A model generated the notes under the pieces. The model saw nothing but the letters and a program-made list of their open reading frames with translations, did not search any database and had not been told where the DNA came from. The position numbers and the translations under genes are program-made. From positions 1,030,400-1,094,399 of the forward strand of contig CP011806.1 of the NCBI GenBank assembly GCA_001664505.1: 64,000 nucleotides of DNA, written 5' to 3'. Below are positions 44,646 to 53,519 of the stretch, one piece after another. Position 1 is the first letter of the stretch; every line of letters begins with the position of its first letter. This stretch comes from Acidobacteria bacterium Mor1 (GTDB taxonomy: Bacteria; Acidobacteriota; Polarisedimenticolia; Polarisedimenticolales; Polarisedimenticolaceae).

Positions 44646-45245
44646 GTGTCAAAGAACAGGGAACTTACCGAGGTGCAGCCCGCACCGGGCCTGGCGGCCG
44701 CCTTCATGCACCGCCGCTACTACTTTCTCGCCTCGATCATCGTGCTGGTCGTGGACCAGGCGTCCAAGATCGCGGCCCACGCCTACCTTCCGGGGAAGGG
44801 CCGGGTCGAGATCATCGCGGGCTTCTTCAACCTGACCTACTCCCGCAACCCCGGCGGCCTGTTCGGCTTTTTCGGCAGTGCCGGCGAACCCTGGCGCACG
44901 CTGCTGCTGACCGCCCTGCCGGTACTGGCCATCGTCGCCATCGCCATCTTTCTGGCCAAGACCGACGAACCGGACCGCAGCACCCTGTTCGGCCTTGCGA
45001 TGATCCTCGGCGGCGCCACGGGCAACGTGATCGACCGCATCGTTCGCGGCGAGGTGGTGGACTTCCTCGACGTCTACGCCTCCCACGAAGGCCTGGCGTC
45101 GTGGCTGATGGAAAAATTCGGCACCGTCCACTGGCCCACCTTCAACATCGCCGACTCGGCGATCGTCGTCGGAGTAACCCTGCTGTTGCTCGACGTCTTC
45201 CGCCCCGAGCCGAAGAAGGAAGCCGGCGGCGAGCCCGCGGGTTAG
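44646..45245 (+). CDS. lspA: Signal peptidase II (lipoprotein signal peptidase)
   Basis: A 199-residue inner-membrane aspartyl protease. The two catalytic Asp lie in GNVIDRIVRGEVVDFLDVY and FNIADSAIVV. Four membrane segments are visible (first LASIIVLVVDQASKI). GTG 44646 is preceded by GGGGAAT; an internal ATG at 44706 would give a more usual length (179). It begins the operon with lgt, the next step in lipoprotein maturation, after 10 bases. Confidence 0.95.
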   Translation: MSKNRELTEVQPAPGLAAAFMHRRYYFLASIIVLVVDQASKIAAHAYLPGKGRVEIIAGFFNLTYSRNPGGLFGFFGSAGEPWRTLLLTALPVLAIVAIAIFLAKTDEPDRSTLFGLAMILGGATGNVIDRIVRGEVVDFLDVYASHEGLASWLMEKFGTVHWPTFNIADSAIVVGVTLLLLDVFRPEPKKEAGGEPAG

Positions 45246-45255
45246 ACTCGAAGCG

Positions 45256-46098
45256 ATGTTCCCCCACTTCGATTTCGGCACCATCTCCCTGCCCTGGGGC
45301 GGCGAGTTCGAGTTCCAACTGCCGCTCTATGGGTTGATGTTCGCCCTCTCGGCGATCCTGGCCTGGATCTGGTTCATGGCCCGGGGCCGCAAGCTCGGCA
45401 TCGCCGAGGAACACCTGTTCAACCTCTGTTTCTACGCGCTGCTCGGCGGCATCGTCGGTGCGAAGCTGCTGTTGATCATCCTCGACTGGCGGGCCTACTT
45501 CAGCGGCAGCCCGAGCGATATCTTCTGGAACCTGTTCGGCACGTTGCGTTCGGCCGGGGTCCTGATCGGCGGGATCATTCTGGGGTCGCTGGTCTTCATC
45601 GCCTACTGCCGCAAGCATCGCCTGCCGCTGTTCGTGCTGGCCGACGCCATGGCGGCGCCCCTGGTGATGGCCCAGGCCATCGGCCGCCTGGGCTGCTTCT
45701 TCGCCGGCTGCTGCCACGGCGTCCACGTTCCGGCGGACCACCCGCTGGCGGTGGTGTTCACCCACCCGGCGGTACAACAGTATTCCGGCGTGCCTCTGAA
45801 CACCCCGGTGGCGGCGACCCAGCTGATGCAGTTTGCCAACGACATGCTCCTCGCCGGAGTGCTGACCATCCTCTGGCGCCGCGGCCTCAAGCCGGCGGGG
45901 TCGGTCTTCTGGTGGTACCTGATCCTCTACGGCATCGGCCGCTCGATCGTCGAGATCTGGCGGGGCGACACCGAACGGGGTCTGTTCTTCGGCGACCTGT
46001 TGTCGACCTCACAGATTCTCGGCCTGAGCGGCGTGGCCATCGGCGTGTTCATGCTGATCCGCGGCCGCACCCTCCAGGCGCGCGAGGCGACGGGATGA
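45256..46098 (+). CDS. lgt: Phosphatidylglycerol-prolipoprotein diacylglyceryl transferase
   Basis: A 280-residue inner-membrane enzyme that attaches diacylglycerol to the lipobox Cys. The active-site signature reads GRLGCFFAGCCHGVHVP, a known Cys-rich variant of GRxGNFxN. The start (FPHFDFGTISLP) and the end (WRGDTERGLFFGDLLSTSQ) are diagnostic. It has about seven membrane segments. The stop overlaps the ATG of the next gene (ATGA). Confidence 0.96.
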   Translation: MFPHFDFGTISLPWGGEFEFQLPLYGLMFALSAILAWIWFMARGRKLGIAEEHLFNLCFYALLGGIVGAKLLLIILDWRAYFSGSPSDIFWNLFGTLRSAGVLIGGIILGSLVFIAYCRKHRLPLFVLADAMAAPLVMAQAIGRLGCFFAGCCHGVHVPADHPLAVVFTHPAVQQYSGVPLNTPVAATQLMQFANDMLLAGVLTILWRRGLKPAGSVFWWYLILYGIGRSIVEIWRGDTERGLFFGDLLSTSQILGLSGVAIGVFMLIRGRTLQAREATG

Positions 46099-47057
46099 GC
46101 CCGGAGCTCGTAACCCTCTCGGTGCCCGACGACCGGGAAGGCGAGCGCCTCGATCACTTCCTGGTCGAACAACTCGACGGCTGCACCCGCTCGACGCTGC
46201 GGCGCTGGATCGAGCAGGGCCGGATCAAGGTCGACGGAGCCCCCCCTTCCAAACCGGGGCTCGCGCTGCGCCCGGGAATGTCCATCGAGGTCGAGCGCCC
46301 CGAGGAAGAGCCGGAGCACCCTGTCGCCGAGTCGATCGATCTCGACGTGCTCCACGAGGACGAACACCTGCTGGTGATCCTCAAGCCCGCGGGCATGATC
46401 GTTCACCCGGCACGAGGCGTCCCCGGCGGAACGGTAGTCAACGCGCTGCTTGGCCGGGGCACGCCGCTGGCGCCGGCCGGTGGACTGGCGCGGCCGGGCA
46501 TCGTGCACCGGTTGGATCAGGGAACATCCGGCCTGCTCTGCGTGGCCAAGACCGACGAGGCCTACCACGGCATGACCAAGGCCTTCGCCGCCCGGGAGGT
46601 CCACAAGATTTACCAGGCGCTGGTCTGGGGCCACCCGGATCCCGAGAGCGGCACCATCGACCGGGCCATCGGACGCAGCCGCACCGATCCGACCCGCATG
46701 GCGGTGCGCGGGTCCCGTACCCGCAAGGCGGCGCTCTCGCAATACCGGACGCTGCGGGCCATGCCCAGCTTCGCCCTGCTCGAGGTCACGCCGGTCACCG
46801 GGCGGACCCATCAGATCCGCGTGCACCTCCAGTCGATCAATCACTCGATCGTCGGCGATGACCGCTACGGCGGGATGGCCTGGCGCAGCCTCCAGGACCC
46901 GGCCAAGCGACGGGCGGTGCGCGACTTCAACCGCCTCGGCCTCCACGCGGCAAACCTGGCCTTCCGCCACCCGGTGGAGGACACCGAGCTCGAGTTCCAC
47001 GCGCCGCTGCCGGCGGACTTCGCGGCGCTTGTCGAACTGCTGAGCACCCAGCGATGA
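46095..47057 (+). CDS. RluA-family 23S rRNA pseudouridine synthase (RluD-like)
   Basis: A 320-residue enzyme with an N-terminal S4 domain (ERLDHFLVEQLDGCTRSTLRRW) and the RluA catalytic domain. The catalytic Asp is in IVHRLDQGTSGLLCVAK, and GRTHQIRVHLQSINH is the C-terminal signature. The start ATG overlaps the lgt stop (ATGA) and its own stop overlaps the following gene. A large-subunit rRNA target (such as 1911/1915/1917 for RluD) is likely but not certain. Confidence 0.93.
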   Translation: MSPELVTLSVPDDREGERLDHFLVEQLDGCTRSTLRRWIEQGRIKVDGAPPSKPGLALRPGMSIEVERPEEEPEHPVAESIDLDVLHEDEHLLVILKPAGMIVHPARGVPGGTVVNALLGRGTPLAPAGGLARPGIVHRLDQGTSGLLCVAKTDEAYHGMTKAFAAREVHKIYQALVWGHPDPESGTIDRAIGRSRTDPTRMAVRGSRTRKAALSQYRTLRAMPSFALLEVTPVTGRTHQIRVHLQSINHSIVGDDRYGGMAWRSLQDPAKRRAVRDFNRLGLHAANLAFRHPVEDTELEFHAPLPADFAALVELLSTQR

Positions 47058-47953
47058 AGTCCCTGGCCTTCATCGGCTGCGGACGTCTGGCGGGCGCGCT
47101 GGCCCCGCGGCTCGCCGAAGCCGGGTACCCGATTACGGCGCTTTCGTCCCGGGACGGTCGATCGGCGCGGCGGCTGCGCCGGCGGCTGGGAGGGGGCGAG
47201 GTGGTCTCGCCTCAGGACGCCGCCGCCCGGGCCGAGGTGTTGCTGCTGGCCGTTCCCGACGGACAAGTCCAACCGCTGGCGGCCTCGATTGCCGCGGCTC
47301 ACGCGTCCCTGGCCGGACGGGTCGCCCTGCACTTCGCCGGCGCCCTCGGGCCGGATCAACTGGCGCCGTTGAAACGCAAGGGAGCCGCCACCGGGGTCCT
47401 TCATCCGCTGCAGGCCTTCGGCGATCCGTCGGACACCGACGCCATCCTCGCCGACTGTCCGGCACGCATCGAGGGCGAAGGAGCCGGCTTGACCGTCGCC
47501 CGGCAGCTGCTGCGGCGGCTCGGCATGAAGCCGCTGGATCTGCCGGCACGGATGACCTCGAGACAGCGCCGTCTCTACCACGCCGCGGCATCCCTCGCGG
47601 CCAACGACCTGCTGGGATTGATCAAGCGCGCCGCCGGCCTGCTCGAATCCCTGGGGCTGGAAGCCGATGAGGCCGAGGCCGCGTTGATGCCGATCGCGGG
47701 CACGACGTTACGCCAGGCGTCCAGACGCGGAATCGGACCGGCGCTTACGGGGCCTGTGTCCCGCGGCGACGCCGAAACCGTCGCCGGCCATCTCGCCGCA
47801 ATGGAGCGCGGCCATCGCAGCGCCGCGGAGATCCACCGCCTGCTGTCGCGGGAGTTGATCGAGATCGCCGCCGAGGACGGCCGGCTGGATCGGGCGACCC
47901 GCCGGCGACTGCGCCGCGCCCTGGCCGAGCAGGAACGCACCCGCAGAGACTAG
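47054..47953 (+). CDS. Rossmann-fold DUF2520 protein
   Basis: A 299-residue protein with an N-terminal NAD(P)-binding fold (LAFIGCGRLAGALAPRLAEAG) and VLLLAVPDGQVQPLA, followed by the DUF2520 helical domain (LYHAAASLAANDLLGLIKRA; TTLRQASRRGIGPALTGPVSRGD). DUF2520 members are related to 2-dehydropantoate/pyrroline-5-carboxylate-like reductases; the true substrate is unknown. It starts within the previous gene's ATGA overlap and ends four bases into the convergent plsC gene. Confidence 0.9.
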   Translation: MKSLAFIGCGRLAGALAPRLAEAGYPITALSSRDGRSARRLRRRLGGGEVVSPQDAAARAEVLLLAVPDGQVQPLAASIAAAHASLAGRVALHFAGALGPDQLAPLKRKGAATGVLHPLQAFGDPSDTDAILADCPARIEGEGAGLTVARQLLRRLGMKPLDLPARMTSRQRRLYHAAASLAANDLLGLIKRAAGLLESLGLEADEAEAALMPIAGTTLRQASRRGIGPALTGPVSRGDAETVAGHLAAMERGHRSAAEIHRLLSRELIEIAAEDGRLDRATRRRLRRALAEQERTRRD

Positions 47954-48684
47954 GGCTCGCCCGCGCTATCGTTCGTTCCGGCGCCCCTCTCCACCGCTTC
48001 TCCTTCACCGGTCGCACCCGCGTCCCGTCGAGCCTTTCGGGGGCGTTTGCGGGCGCGCTCGATGGCGTCCTCCTGACCGGCCAACGTGCAGACCCGCTCG
48101 AACAGCTCCTGGTTGAAATCGGCGAGCGCCCGGCGCGGCACCCGGTCGGGATGCGGCGAGCCGGGGAAGACCATCGGTTCACCGATGTGGAAGCCGAGTC
48201 GTCCGGGGCGCGGGAACTTCTGCGTGCGGGGCAGCAGGTCGTAGTTGCCGCGCAACCCGACCGGCACCACCGGAACGCCGCTACGCGCAGCGATGTGAGC
48301 CAGACCCGGCCGGAACCTCCGGATCTTGCCGTCGTCGGAGATCCCCCCCTCGGGAAACACACCGACCACCTTGCCCTCGGAGAGATAGCCGCACACATCG
48401 GCGATGGTCTGACGCGGATCGGCGGCGCTGACCGGCAGGGTCCCGTTGGCGTCGAAGAAGAAACGCCACCCCCGTGACTTGTAGTACCAGGTGTCGGTGA
48501 TGAGGTAGTGCAGGCCCCGGGGAAAGATCATCGAGAGCCACCAGGGATCGAGAAACGACGCATGGTTGGGTGCGACCAAGAGCGGTCCCTCGGAAGGGAT
48601 GCGATCGAAGGCGCCGACGATGGTCGGACGCCAATAGAGTCGCAACAGCGGTGCAGTCCACACCGTCAACCGATTCAGCCACAC
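47950..48684 (-). CDS. plsC: 1-acyl-sn-glycerol-3-phosphate acyltransferase (PlsC-like)
   Basis: A 244-residue acyltransferase that makes phosphatidic acid from lysophosphatidic acid. The HX4D motif reads NHASFLDPW (about 37-45), the glycerophosphate-binding motif is VFPEGGISDDGKI, and VVPVGLRGNYDL follows. The C-terminal 50 residues are an Arg/Glu-rich low-complexity tail. GTG 48684 follows GGGGGAGGTAAGGAG. It has one N-terminal hydrophobic segment. Confidence 0.92.
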   Translation of the reverse strand: MWLNRLTVWTAPLLRLYWRPTIVGAFDRIPSEGPLLVAPNHASFLDPWWLSMIFPRGLHYLITDTWYYKSRGWRFFFDANGTLPVSAADPRQTIADVCGYLSEGKVVGVFPEGGISDDGKIRRFRPGLAHIAARSGVPVVPVGLRGNYDLLPRTQKFPRPGRLGFHIGEPMVFPGSPHPDRVPRRALADFNQELFERVCTLAGQEDAIERARKRPRKARRDAGATGEGEAVERGAGTNDSAGEP

Positions 48685-48855
48685 GCTCCTTACCTCCCCC
48701 GGCGATGATCCGCCCCGGCCCCAGCTTATCTCCTGCGCCGATTCCCTGCCGAGCCGCCGCGCCCCGAGGCCGCCGGCTTCCCCCCGAGGGCGCTGCTGGC
48801 CCCGCCGCGAAGGCCCGGATATATTGGTTCGGTCTCAGAAAACGGGGTGTTCGCC

Positions 48856-49428
48856 ATGGTTCGCAAGATTCTCCTGACCTTGGTCCTGATCGGCCTGCTG
48901 CCCAGCGCCGGAATCGCTCAGAGCGAGGTGATCCGCCGCGGGGGCAACGCCATCGCCTTTCCCGCCCGCACCACCGACGGGAACTTCGACGGAACCTGGT
49001 ACTACGCCAGCCGGGATCACCGCATGGGCCTCTTCATCCGGACCGTCGACGGCGAAGCCCAGCTCCAGATGATCTACCGCAGCAACCGCTTCCCCGAGTC
49101 TTTCGACACCGACTGGAACGGCCGCGCCGAGTACCTGGTCGCCGGCCGGCCCTGCGGCTTCGAGTTCAAGATGGTCAAGTCCGACGAGAACGCCATCCAC
49201 GGAGAGTGGCGTTGGATCACGACCTGGAGCGGCCGGGAGCGGGAGATCTTCGCCAACGCCGAGATCCACCGGACCGGCGACGGGCGCCAGTTGGTCATCC
49301 GCTTCCCCGACAAGACCCGCACCCTGCGGGAGGAATCGGGGGACGAGCGGGTCATCGACAGCCCCGAATCCTGGAGCTTCCGCAAGATTTCCCGCCGCAT
49401 CGTCCGGGTGGAAGAGCTCCCGTTCTGA
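48856..49428 (+). CDS. Exported hypothetical protein (190 aa)
   Basis: The ATG at 48856 follows GGGGTG by seven bases and gives a signal peptide ending SAGIAQS; an upstream GTG at 48847 would add three residues. The mature protein is beta-rich (DGNFDGTWYYASRDHRMGLF; GEWRWITTWSGREREIFANA; WSFRKISRRIVRVEELPF), with repeated Trp and Arg residues suggestive of a small lipocalin-like fold. I do not recognise a family. It is flanked by divergent plsC and the transporter gene. Confidence 0.72.
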   Translation: MVRKILLTLVLIGLLPSAGIAQSEVIRRGGNAIAFPARTTDGNFDGTWYYASRDHRMGLFIRTVDGEAQLQMIYRSNRFPESFDTDWNGRAEYLVAGRPCGFEFKMVKSDENAIHGEWRWITTWSGREREIFANAEIHRTGDGRQLVIRFPDKTRTLREESGDERVIDSPESWSFRKISRRIVRVEELPF

Positions 49429-49493
49429 TCGGTTGACCGCCCCCACGGCTCTCCCTATACTCGCGGATCGGGCCGCAACCGGCCTGACCACAA

Positions 49494-49523
49494 GGCTTTG
49501 AGGCCCTGGGCTTTGAGGCCCCG
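49494..49523 (+). repeat. Short tandem repeat, two 15-base units
   Basis: GGCTTTGAGGCCCTG is followed directly by GGCTTTGAGGCCCCG (one mismatch). It lies about 25 bases upstream of the transporter start and could pair internally (GGCC / GGCC). Its role is unclear; it may affect transporter translation. Confidence 0.6.
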
Positions 49524-49546
49524 GGAACTGATGCCAGGGGGGTAAC

Positions 49547-50947
49547 GTGGAGTCTCGCGGTCATTGGAGTTCACGGGTCGGGTTCGTCCTGGCCGCCGCC
49601 GGAAGCGCCATCGGCCTCGGCAACCTCTGGAAGTTCCCCTACATCACCTGGGACAACTCGGGCGGCGCGTTCGTCCTGATCTACCTGGCCTGCATCGCCG
49701 TCGTCGGTCTGCCGATCATGGTCTGCGAGCTGATGATCGGGCGCATGACCCAGAAGAGCCCCGTCGAAGCGTTGCGCGAGGCCGCCGGCCCCGCCTGGTC
49801 CTGGATCGGCGGCGCGGGGGTGCTGACCGGGTTCATCATCCTCGGCTACTACATCGTGATCGCCGGATGGACCCTGCGCTACGTCTGGCAGTGTCTGGTC
49901 TGGACCATCAACGGCTTCGATCCCGTGCAGGCCGGCGGTGACAAGTTCGCCGGCGAATTCCTGACCAACGGTCCCCTGCAGGTCTTGCTGACCGTCTCGT
50001 TCATGGCGCTGACCATGGCGGTGGTCTCCCGGGGCATCGGCGGCGGCATCGAAAAGGCCGCACGCATCCTGATGCCGATCCTGCTGGCGATCCTGGCGCT
50101 GCTCGTGGTGAGCGCCCTGACGATGGACGGCGCCGGCGAGGCGCTGGGCTTCCTGTTCACCCCCAACTTCGCCGAGGTCGAATCGATCGCGGTACTCGAA
50201 GCACTGGGGCATTCGTTCTTTACACTGTCCCTGGGCATGGGCGCGATGATCACCTACGGGTCGTACCTCAGCCGCAAAGACTCGGTGGTGCGCTCGGCCT
50301 CGACGGTGGCGATTCTCGACACCGTGATCGCCCTGGTCGCCTGCGTGATCATGTTCTCGGTCATCTTCTCGGTGCCGGAGATCAAGGAAGGGCTCTCGGG
50401 TTCGAAGTCGCCGGTCGGCATGCTGTTCGTGACCCTGCCGACGCTCTTCTACCAGCAGGTGCCCTTCGGCAACGTGCTGGCTCCCCTGTTCTACCTACTG
50501 GTCGCCTTCGCGGCACTGACCTCGACGATCTCGATGCTCGAGGTGGTGGTCGCCTACTTCATCGACAACAAGGGCATGGACCGGGTCAAGGCGACCCTGG
50601 TCGGCGGTGCGGGTGCGCTTGTGATCTCCCTGGCCTGCGCCGTCTCCCTGGGCGCGATGAACCTGCCGAGCCAGGTGACGCTGCCGCTGCTGGCACCGGG
50701 CAAGTCCGGCGTGTTGGGGGTCCTCGATCACGTCGCATCCAACTGGCTGCTTCCCGTGGGTGGTTTCTTCATCACCCTGGCAGCCGGCTGGGCCATCAGC
50801 CGCAAGGTCAGCGAGGCGGAGCTGGTCGACGAGAACACGCCGGGTTGGTTCAAGTACGGCGTGTGGAGCTTCTTCGTCCGCTTCATCTGCCCCATCGCCG
50901 TGGGCGCGATCATCGTCGCGGTCATCGTGGGCAAGGACTTCAGCTAG
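49547..50947 (+). CDS. Sodium-dependent transporter, neurotransmitter:sodium symporter family
   Basis: A 466-residue membrane protein with about 12 segments. The family start GFVLAAAGSAIGLGNLWKFPYITWDNSGGAF is clear (given here in two parts: GFVLAAAGSAIGLGNLWKFP and YITWDNSGGAF). LeuT-like TM1 and TM6 break regions (FFTLSLGMGAMITYGSYL) are present. Such carriers couple Na+ to uptake of amino acids or related amines. The GTG start follows a G6 tract by four bases. The next gene on the strand is 18 bases away. Confidence 0.95.
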   Translation: MESRGHWSSRVGFVLAAAGSAIGLGNLWKFPYITWDNSGGAFVLIYLACIAVVGLPIMVCELMIGRMTQKSPVEALREAAGPAWSWIGGAGVLTGFIILGYYIVIAGWTLRYVWQCLVWTINGFDPVQAGGDKFAGEFLTNGPLQVLLTVSFMALTMAVVSRGIGGGIEKAARILMPILLAILALLVVSALTMDGAGEALGFLFTPNFAEVESIAVLEALGHSFFTLSLGMGAMITYGSYLSRKDSVVRSASTVAILDTVIALVACVIMFSVIFSVPEIKEGLSGSKSPVGMLFVTLPTLFYQQVPFGNVLAPLFYLLVAFAALTSTISMLEVVVAYFIDNKGMDRVKATLVGGAGALVISLACAVSLGAMNLPSQVTLPLLAPGKSGVLGVLDHVASNWLLPVGGFFITLAAGWAISRKVSEAELVDENTPGWFKYGVWSFFVRFICPIAVGAIIVAVIVGKDFS

Positions 50948-50965
50948 GGTTATGCTGCTCGGGTG

Positions 50966-52339
50966 ATGCGCCGCGCACTCATCCTTCTGATCACGCTGCT
51001 TCTGGTCGCCGCGACCAACGCGGCAGCAAAAGAGCCGCTTTGGGGGCCGCTCAGCATCGTCGATGCAGGAGGGCCCCTGGACGATCCTGAGGTCGAGAAA
51101 CATCTGGCCTTCTCCGCGTCGATTTTCGATGCGGTTCGGATCCCCGCAGTGGAGGCCGGCGACTGGAGAACCGGCGAAATCCACAAGGGGCTGCGCTCCT
51201 TCATCAAGCGTCGTCGCCGCGAGGGCATGGAGGTCATCGTCGCGATCTCGCCCTGGTCCGAGCAGGTCGCCTACTCCGACAAAAGCACCGCCGAGCAACT
51301 AGCCCGATTCCTGCGCAAGCTCCGCAAGCGAGGCGTGAAGCGCGCGATCCTCGACTTTTCTCGTGCTCCCGACCGCCTGGTCGACCTCGAGGACGCTCTA
51401 CGATTCGGCACGCGATCTGAGCTGGCGCAGATCGCGCTGGCCAACGAAGTGGCGAGTGCGCGAACCGGGATTCAGCTGTGGCTTCACCCCTCGGCCTCCA
51501 CCGTCGAGGTCCTCGCCGCTCAGCCCGCCTACATCCCTCCCATCGACAAGACCCGCGACTCCGAGAGGAGCCTGGCTCCAGGCATCGGCGTGGTGACCGT
51601 CGGAATGGATCTCACGGGGCGCACTATCCCCTCGGCTCCCCTAACAGAACTCCGCAATCACTGGGACGGACGGCCGCTGATGCTCCGTGACGGTTTCCCG
51701 CGCTCGGACAACAGCCGCGAGGAGGGTCTCGCCTTGCTCCTCGGCCCCCTGAAGGGCCGTGAACCGCTTGGCGCCACCCTGAGCGCATACTCGTGCCCCG
51801 TGCAGTCGGAACTGGCGGCTAACCGCCTCACCCTCGAGACCATCGGCAACTACCTGGATCGCGACACTGCCTACGATGCGGAGGCAAGCCGCAAGAGAGC
51901 CGTTCACCGGCTCGCCGGGGAAGACCGGGCCGTGCGGGCGGCGCTGGACGCCCAGTCCCTCGAGTGGGGCGGGTTCATCGGCGAGCTGAACTACCGCCCG
52001 GCGGAGGCCGACAACGTCGACGCTGCGGTGCGGCTGCTTCGCTCCCCGGCGGAGCGCATCGGCTGGGACTACGTGCGGAGGCGTTACCCCGAGCGCATCG
52101 AGGCGCTGCGGCGAGCCGAGGATCAGGAGTTTGCGGCGGTGGTGATTCGGCGGATGCAGAGCCGGCTGGCGATCGCCCGGGCCTTGCCTCTGGTGGACAC
52201 CCTGCGATCTGCCGGGAACGAGCAGGAACGTTCGGCGGCGCTTCAGGCGATCGACGCCCTCCGGCGCAAGACCGGCGCCGAGGAGGCCCGACGCCTGCTG
52301 GATCTGTTTCTCGAACGAGCCGGGGTGCCGGCGAAGTGA
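50966..52339 (+). CDS. Exported GH84-like (beta-N-acetylglucosaminidase-related) protein, probably catalytically degenerate
   Basis: A 457-residue protein with a signal peptide ending ATNAAAK. The second half resembles the GH84/NAGidase TIM barrel and its following helical region: RPLMLRDGFPRSDNSREEG, ALLLGPLKGREPLGATL, then ANRLTLETIGNYLDRDTAYD, which parallel the NPMxQxxxSKIAL/AxYLxxPxxYxP region of that family. The catalytic Asp-Asp pair expected after a beta strand reads LDFS (Asp130, Phe131), so the second acid is missing. This suggests a binding rather than hydrolytic protein. A GTG at 50963 would add one codon. It may be cotranscribed with the transporter. The family assignment is by eye and should be tested. 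Confidence 0.5.
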   Translation: MRRALILLITLLLVAATNAAAKEPLWGPLSIVDAGGPLDDPEVEKHLAFSASIFDAVRIPAVEAGDWRTGEIHKGLRSFIKRRRREGMEVIVAISPWSEQVAYSDKSTAEQLARFLRKLRKRGVKRAILDFSRAPDRLVDLEDALRFGTRSELAQIALANEVASARTGIQLWLHPSASTVEVLAAQPAYIPPIDKTRDSERSLAPGIGVVTVGMDLTGRTIPSAPLTELRNHWDGRPLMLRDGFPRSDNSREEGLALLLGPLKGREPLGATLSAYSCPVQSELAANRLTLETIGNYLDRDTAYDAEASRKRAVHRLAGEDRAVRAALDAQSLEWGGFIGELNYRPAEADNVDAAVRLLRSPAERIGWDYVRRRYPERIEALRRAEDQEFAAVVIRRMQSRLAIARALPLVDTLRSAGNEQERSAALQAIDALRRKTGAEEARRLLDLFLERAGVPAK

Positions 52340-52349
52340 GCGTCCGGCG

Positions 52350-53519
52350 CTAGCGTGCGGCCTCGGCACTCTCGGCGGCCTCTACCGCCTCGGACGCCGG
52401 CAGCAACGCCCGGAACATCGCGCCTCCGCTGGGTGCCGTCTCGACCCAGATGACTCCGCCGTGGGCCTCGACCGCCAGGCGGCAGAAGGTCAAACCCAGC
52501 CCGCGGTTGGCCGAGACGCCGGACTCCCGCAGGTTGAGACGGGCGAACTTCTCGAAGACCTGCTCCCGGTGCTCCTCGGGGATCCCCGGGCCCTCGTCGG
52601 CTACCGAGACCTCGATCCCCTCCTCACGCATACCGAGAGAGACGGTCACGACCCCTTCAGACGGCGAGTGTTCGACGGCGTTGGTCAGCAGGTTGTCCAT
52701 CACCCGGCGCAACACGGAGCTGTCCCCCTCGAGGCTGCAGTCATCCTCGGGAGGAGTGATCTCGACCTGCACCTTACGGGACTGGGCGGCGTACTCGACA
52801 TCGTCGATGGCCTTCTGCAGGAGCTCCAGGGCGTCGACGTTTTCCCGGTGCAGGGTCAGGCGGCCGTGCTCCAGGCCGGCAATGTCCAGCAGATCCATGA
52901 TCATGTGCTGAATGCGTGACGCCGACGTACGACAGCGGGAGACCAGCGGCTGGTTGACCTCGTCGACCCGGCGCTCCAGCAGGTCGAGGCTGCCCACCAC
53001 GGCGGTCAGCGGGTTTTTCAGGTCGTGGACCAGGGTCTGGGACAGGGTCTCCTTGAGGGCCTGAAGCTCCTCGAGCTCCCCGTTGCGTTCGGCGAGCTGG
53101 CTGCGAGCATCTTCGAGCTCCAGCAGCAGGCCGCGCACGCGGAGCAGCGAGCGCACCTTGGCCAGGAACGAGTTGCGGCGCACCGGCTTGGCCACGTAGT
53201 CGTCGGCCCCGTGGTCGAGGCCGAGGATGTGGTGCGGCTCGTCGCCGAGCGCGGTGACCAACATGACCTGGCTCAGACGGGTTCGCGGGTTGGCCTTGAG
53301 CTCCCGGCAGACCTCGAGCCCGTTCATCCCGGACATCATCACGTCCAGCAGCACCAGATCCGGGACCAACTCCTGGGCCAGGGCCAGGGCGGTCGGGCCG
53401 TCGTTGGCGCAGCGGACCCGGTACCCGGCGTTCTGCAGGTAGCCTTCCAGCAGCTTGACGTTGCGCGGATCGTCGTCGACGACCAGCAGATCGAACTGTC
53501 TCGTATTCTCGGCGCTCAT
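52350..53519 (-). CDS. Receiver-histidine kinase hybrid (REC-HisKA-HATPase)
   Basis: A 389-residue cytoplasmic protein. The receiver at the N-terminus is intact: LLVVDDDPRNVKLL, LVLLDVMMSGMNGLEV (phospho-Asp), LVTALGDE and DDYVAKPVRR. A coiled linker leads to HisKA (LVHDLKNPLTAVVGSLDLL, with the phospho-His) and HATPase (N-box VMDNLLTNAVEHS, G1 VADEGPGIP, G2 NRGLGLTFCR). Such REC-kinase fusions often serve as intermediates in phosphorelays. The ATG overlaps the upstream kinase stop (ATGA). It is the last gene of the module starting at 57173. Confidence 0.93.
   Translation of the reverse strand: MSAENTRQFDLLVVDDDPRNVKLLEGYLQNAGYRVRCANDGPTALALAQELVPDLVLLDVMMSGMNGLEVCRELKANPRTRLSQVMLVTALGDEPHHILGLDHGADDYVAKPVRRNSFLAKVRSLLRVRGLLLELEDARSQLAERNGELEELQALKETLSQTLVHDLKNPLTAVVGSLDLLERRVDEVNQPLVSRCRTSASRIQHMIMDLLDIAGLEHGRLTLHRENVDALELLQKAIDDVEYAAQSRKVQVEITPPEDDCSLEGDSSVLRRVMDNLLTNAVEHSPSEGVVTVSLGMREEGIEVSVADEGPGIPEEHREQVFEKFARLNLRESGVSANRGLGLTFCRLAVEAHGGVIWVETAPSGGAMFRALLPASEAVEAAESAEAAR

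Noticed and set aside
44646-44705. LspA beginning only at ATG 44706
   Set aside because: Possible, but the GTG at 44646 has GGGGAAT before it and the longer N-terminus is a plausible cytoplasmic tail. Left open with the longer form.
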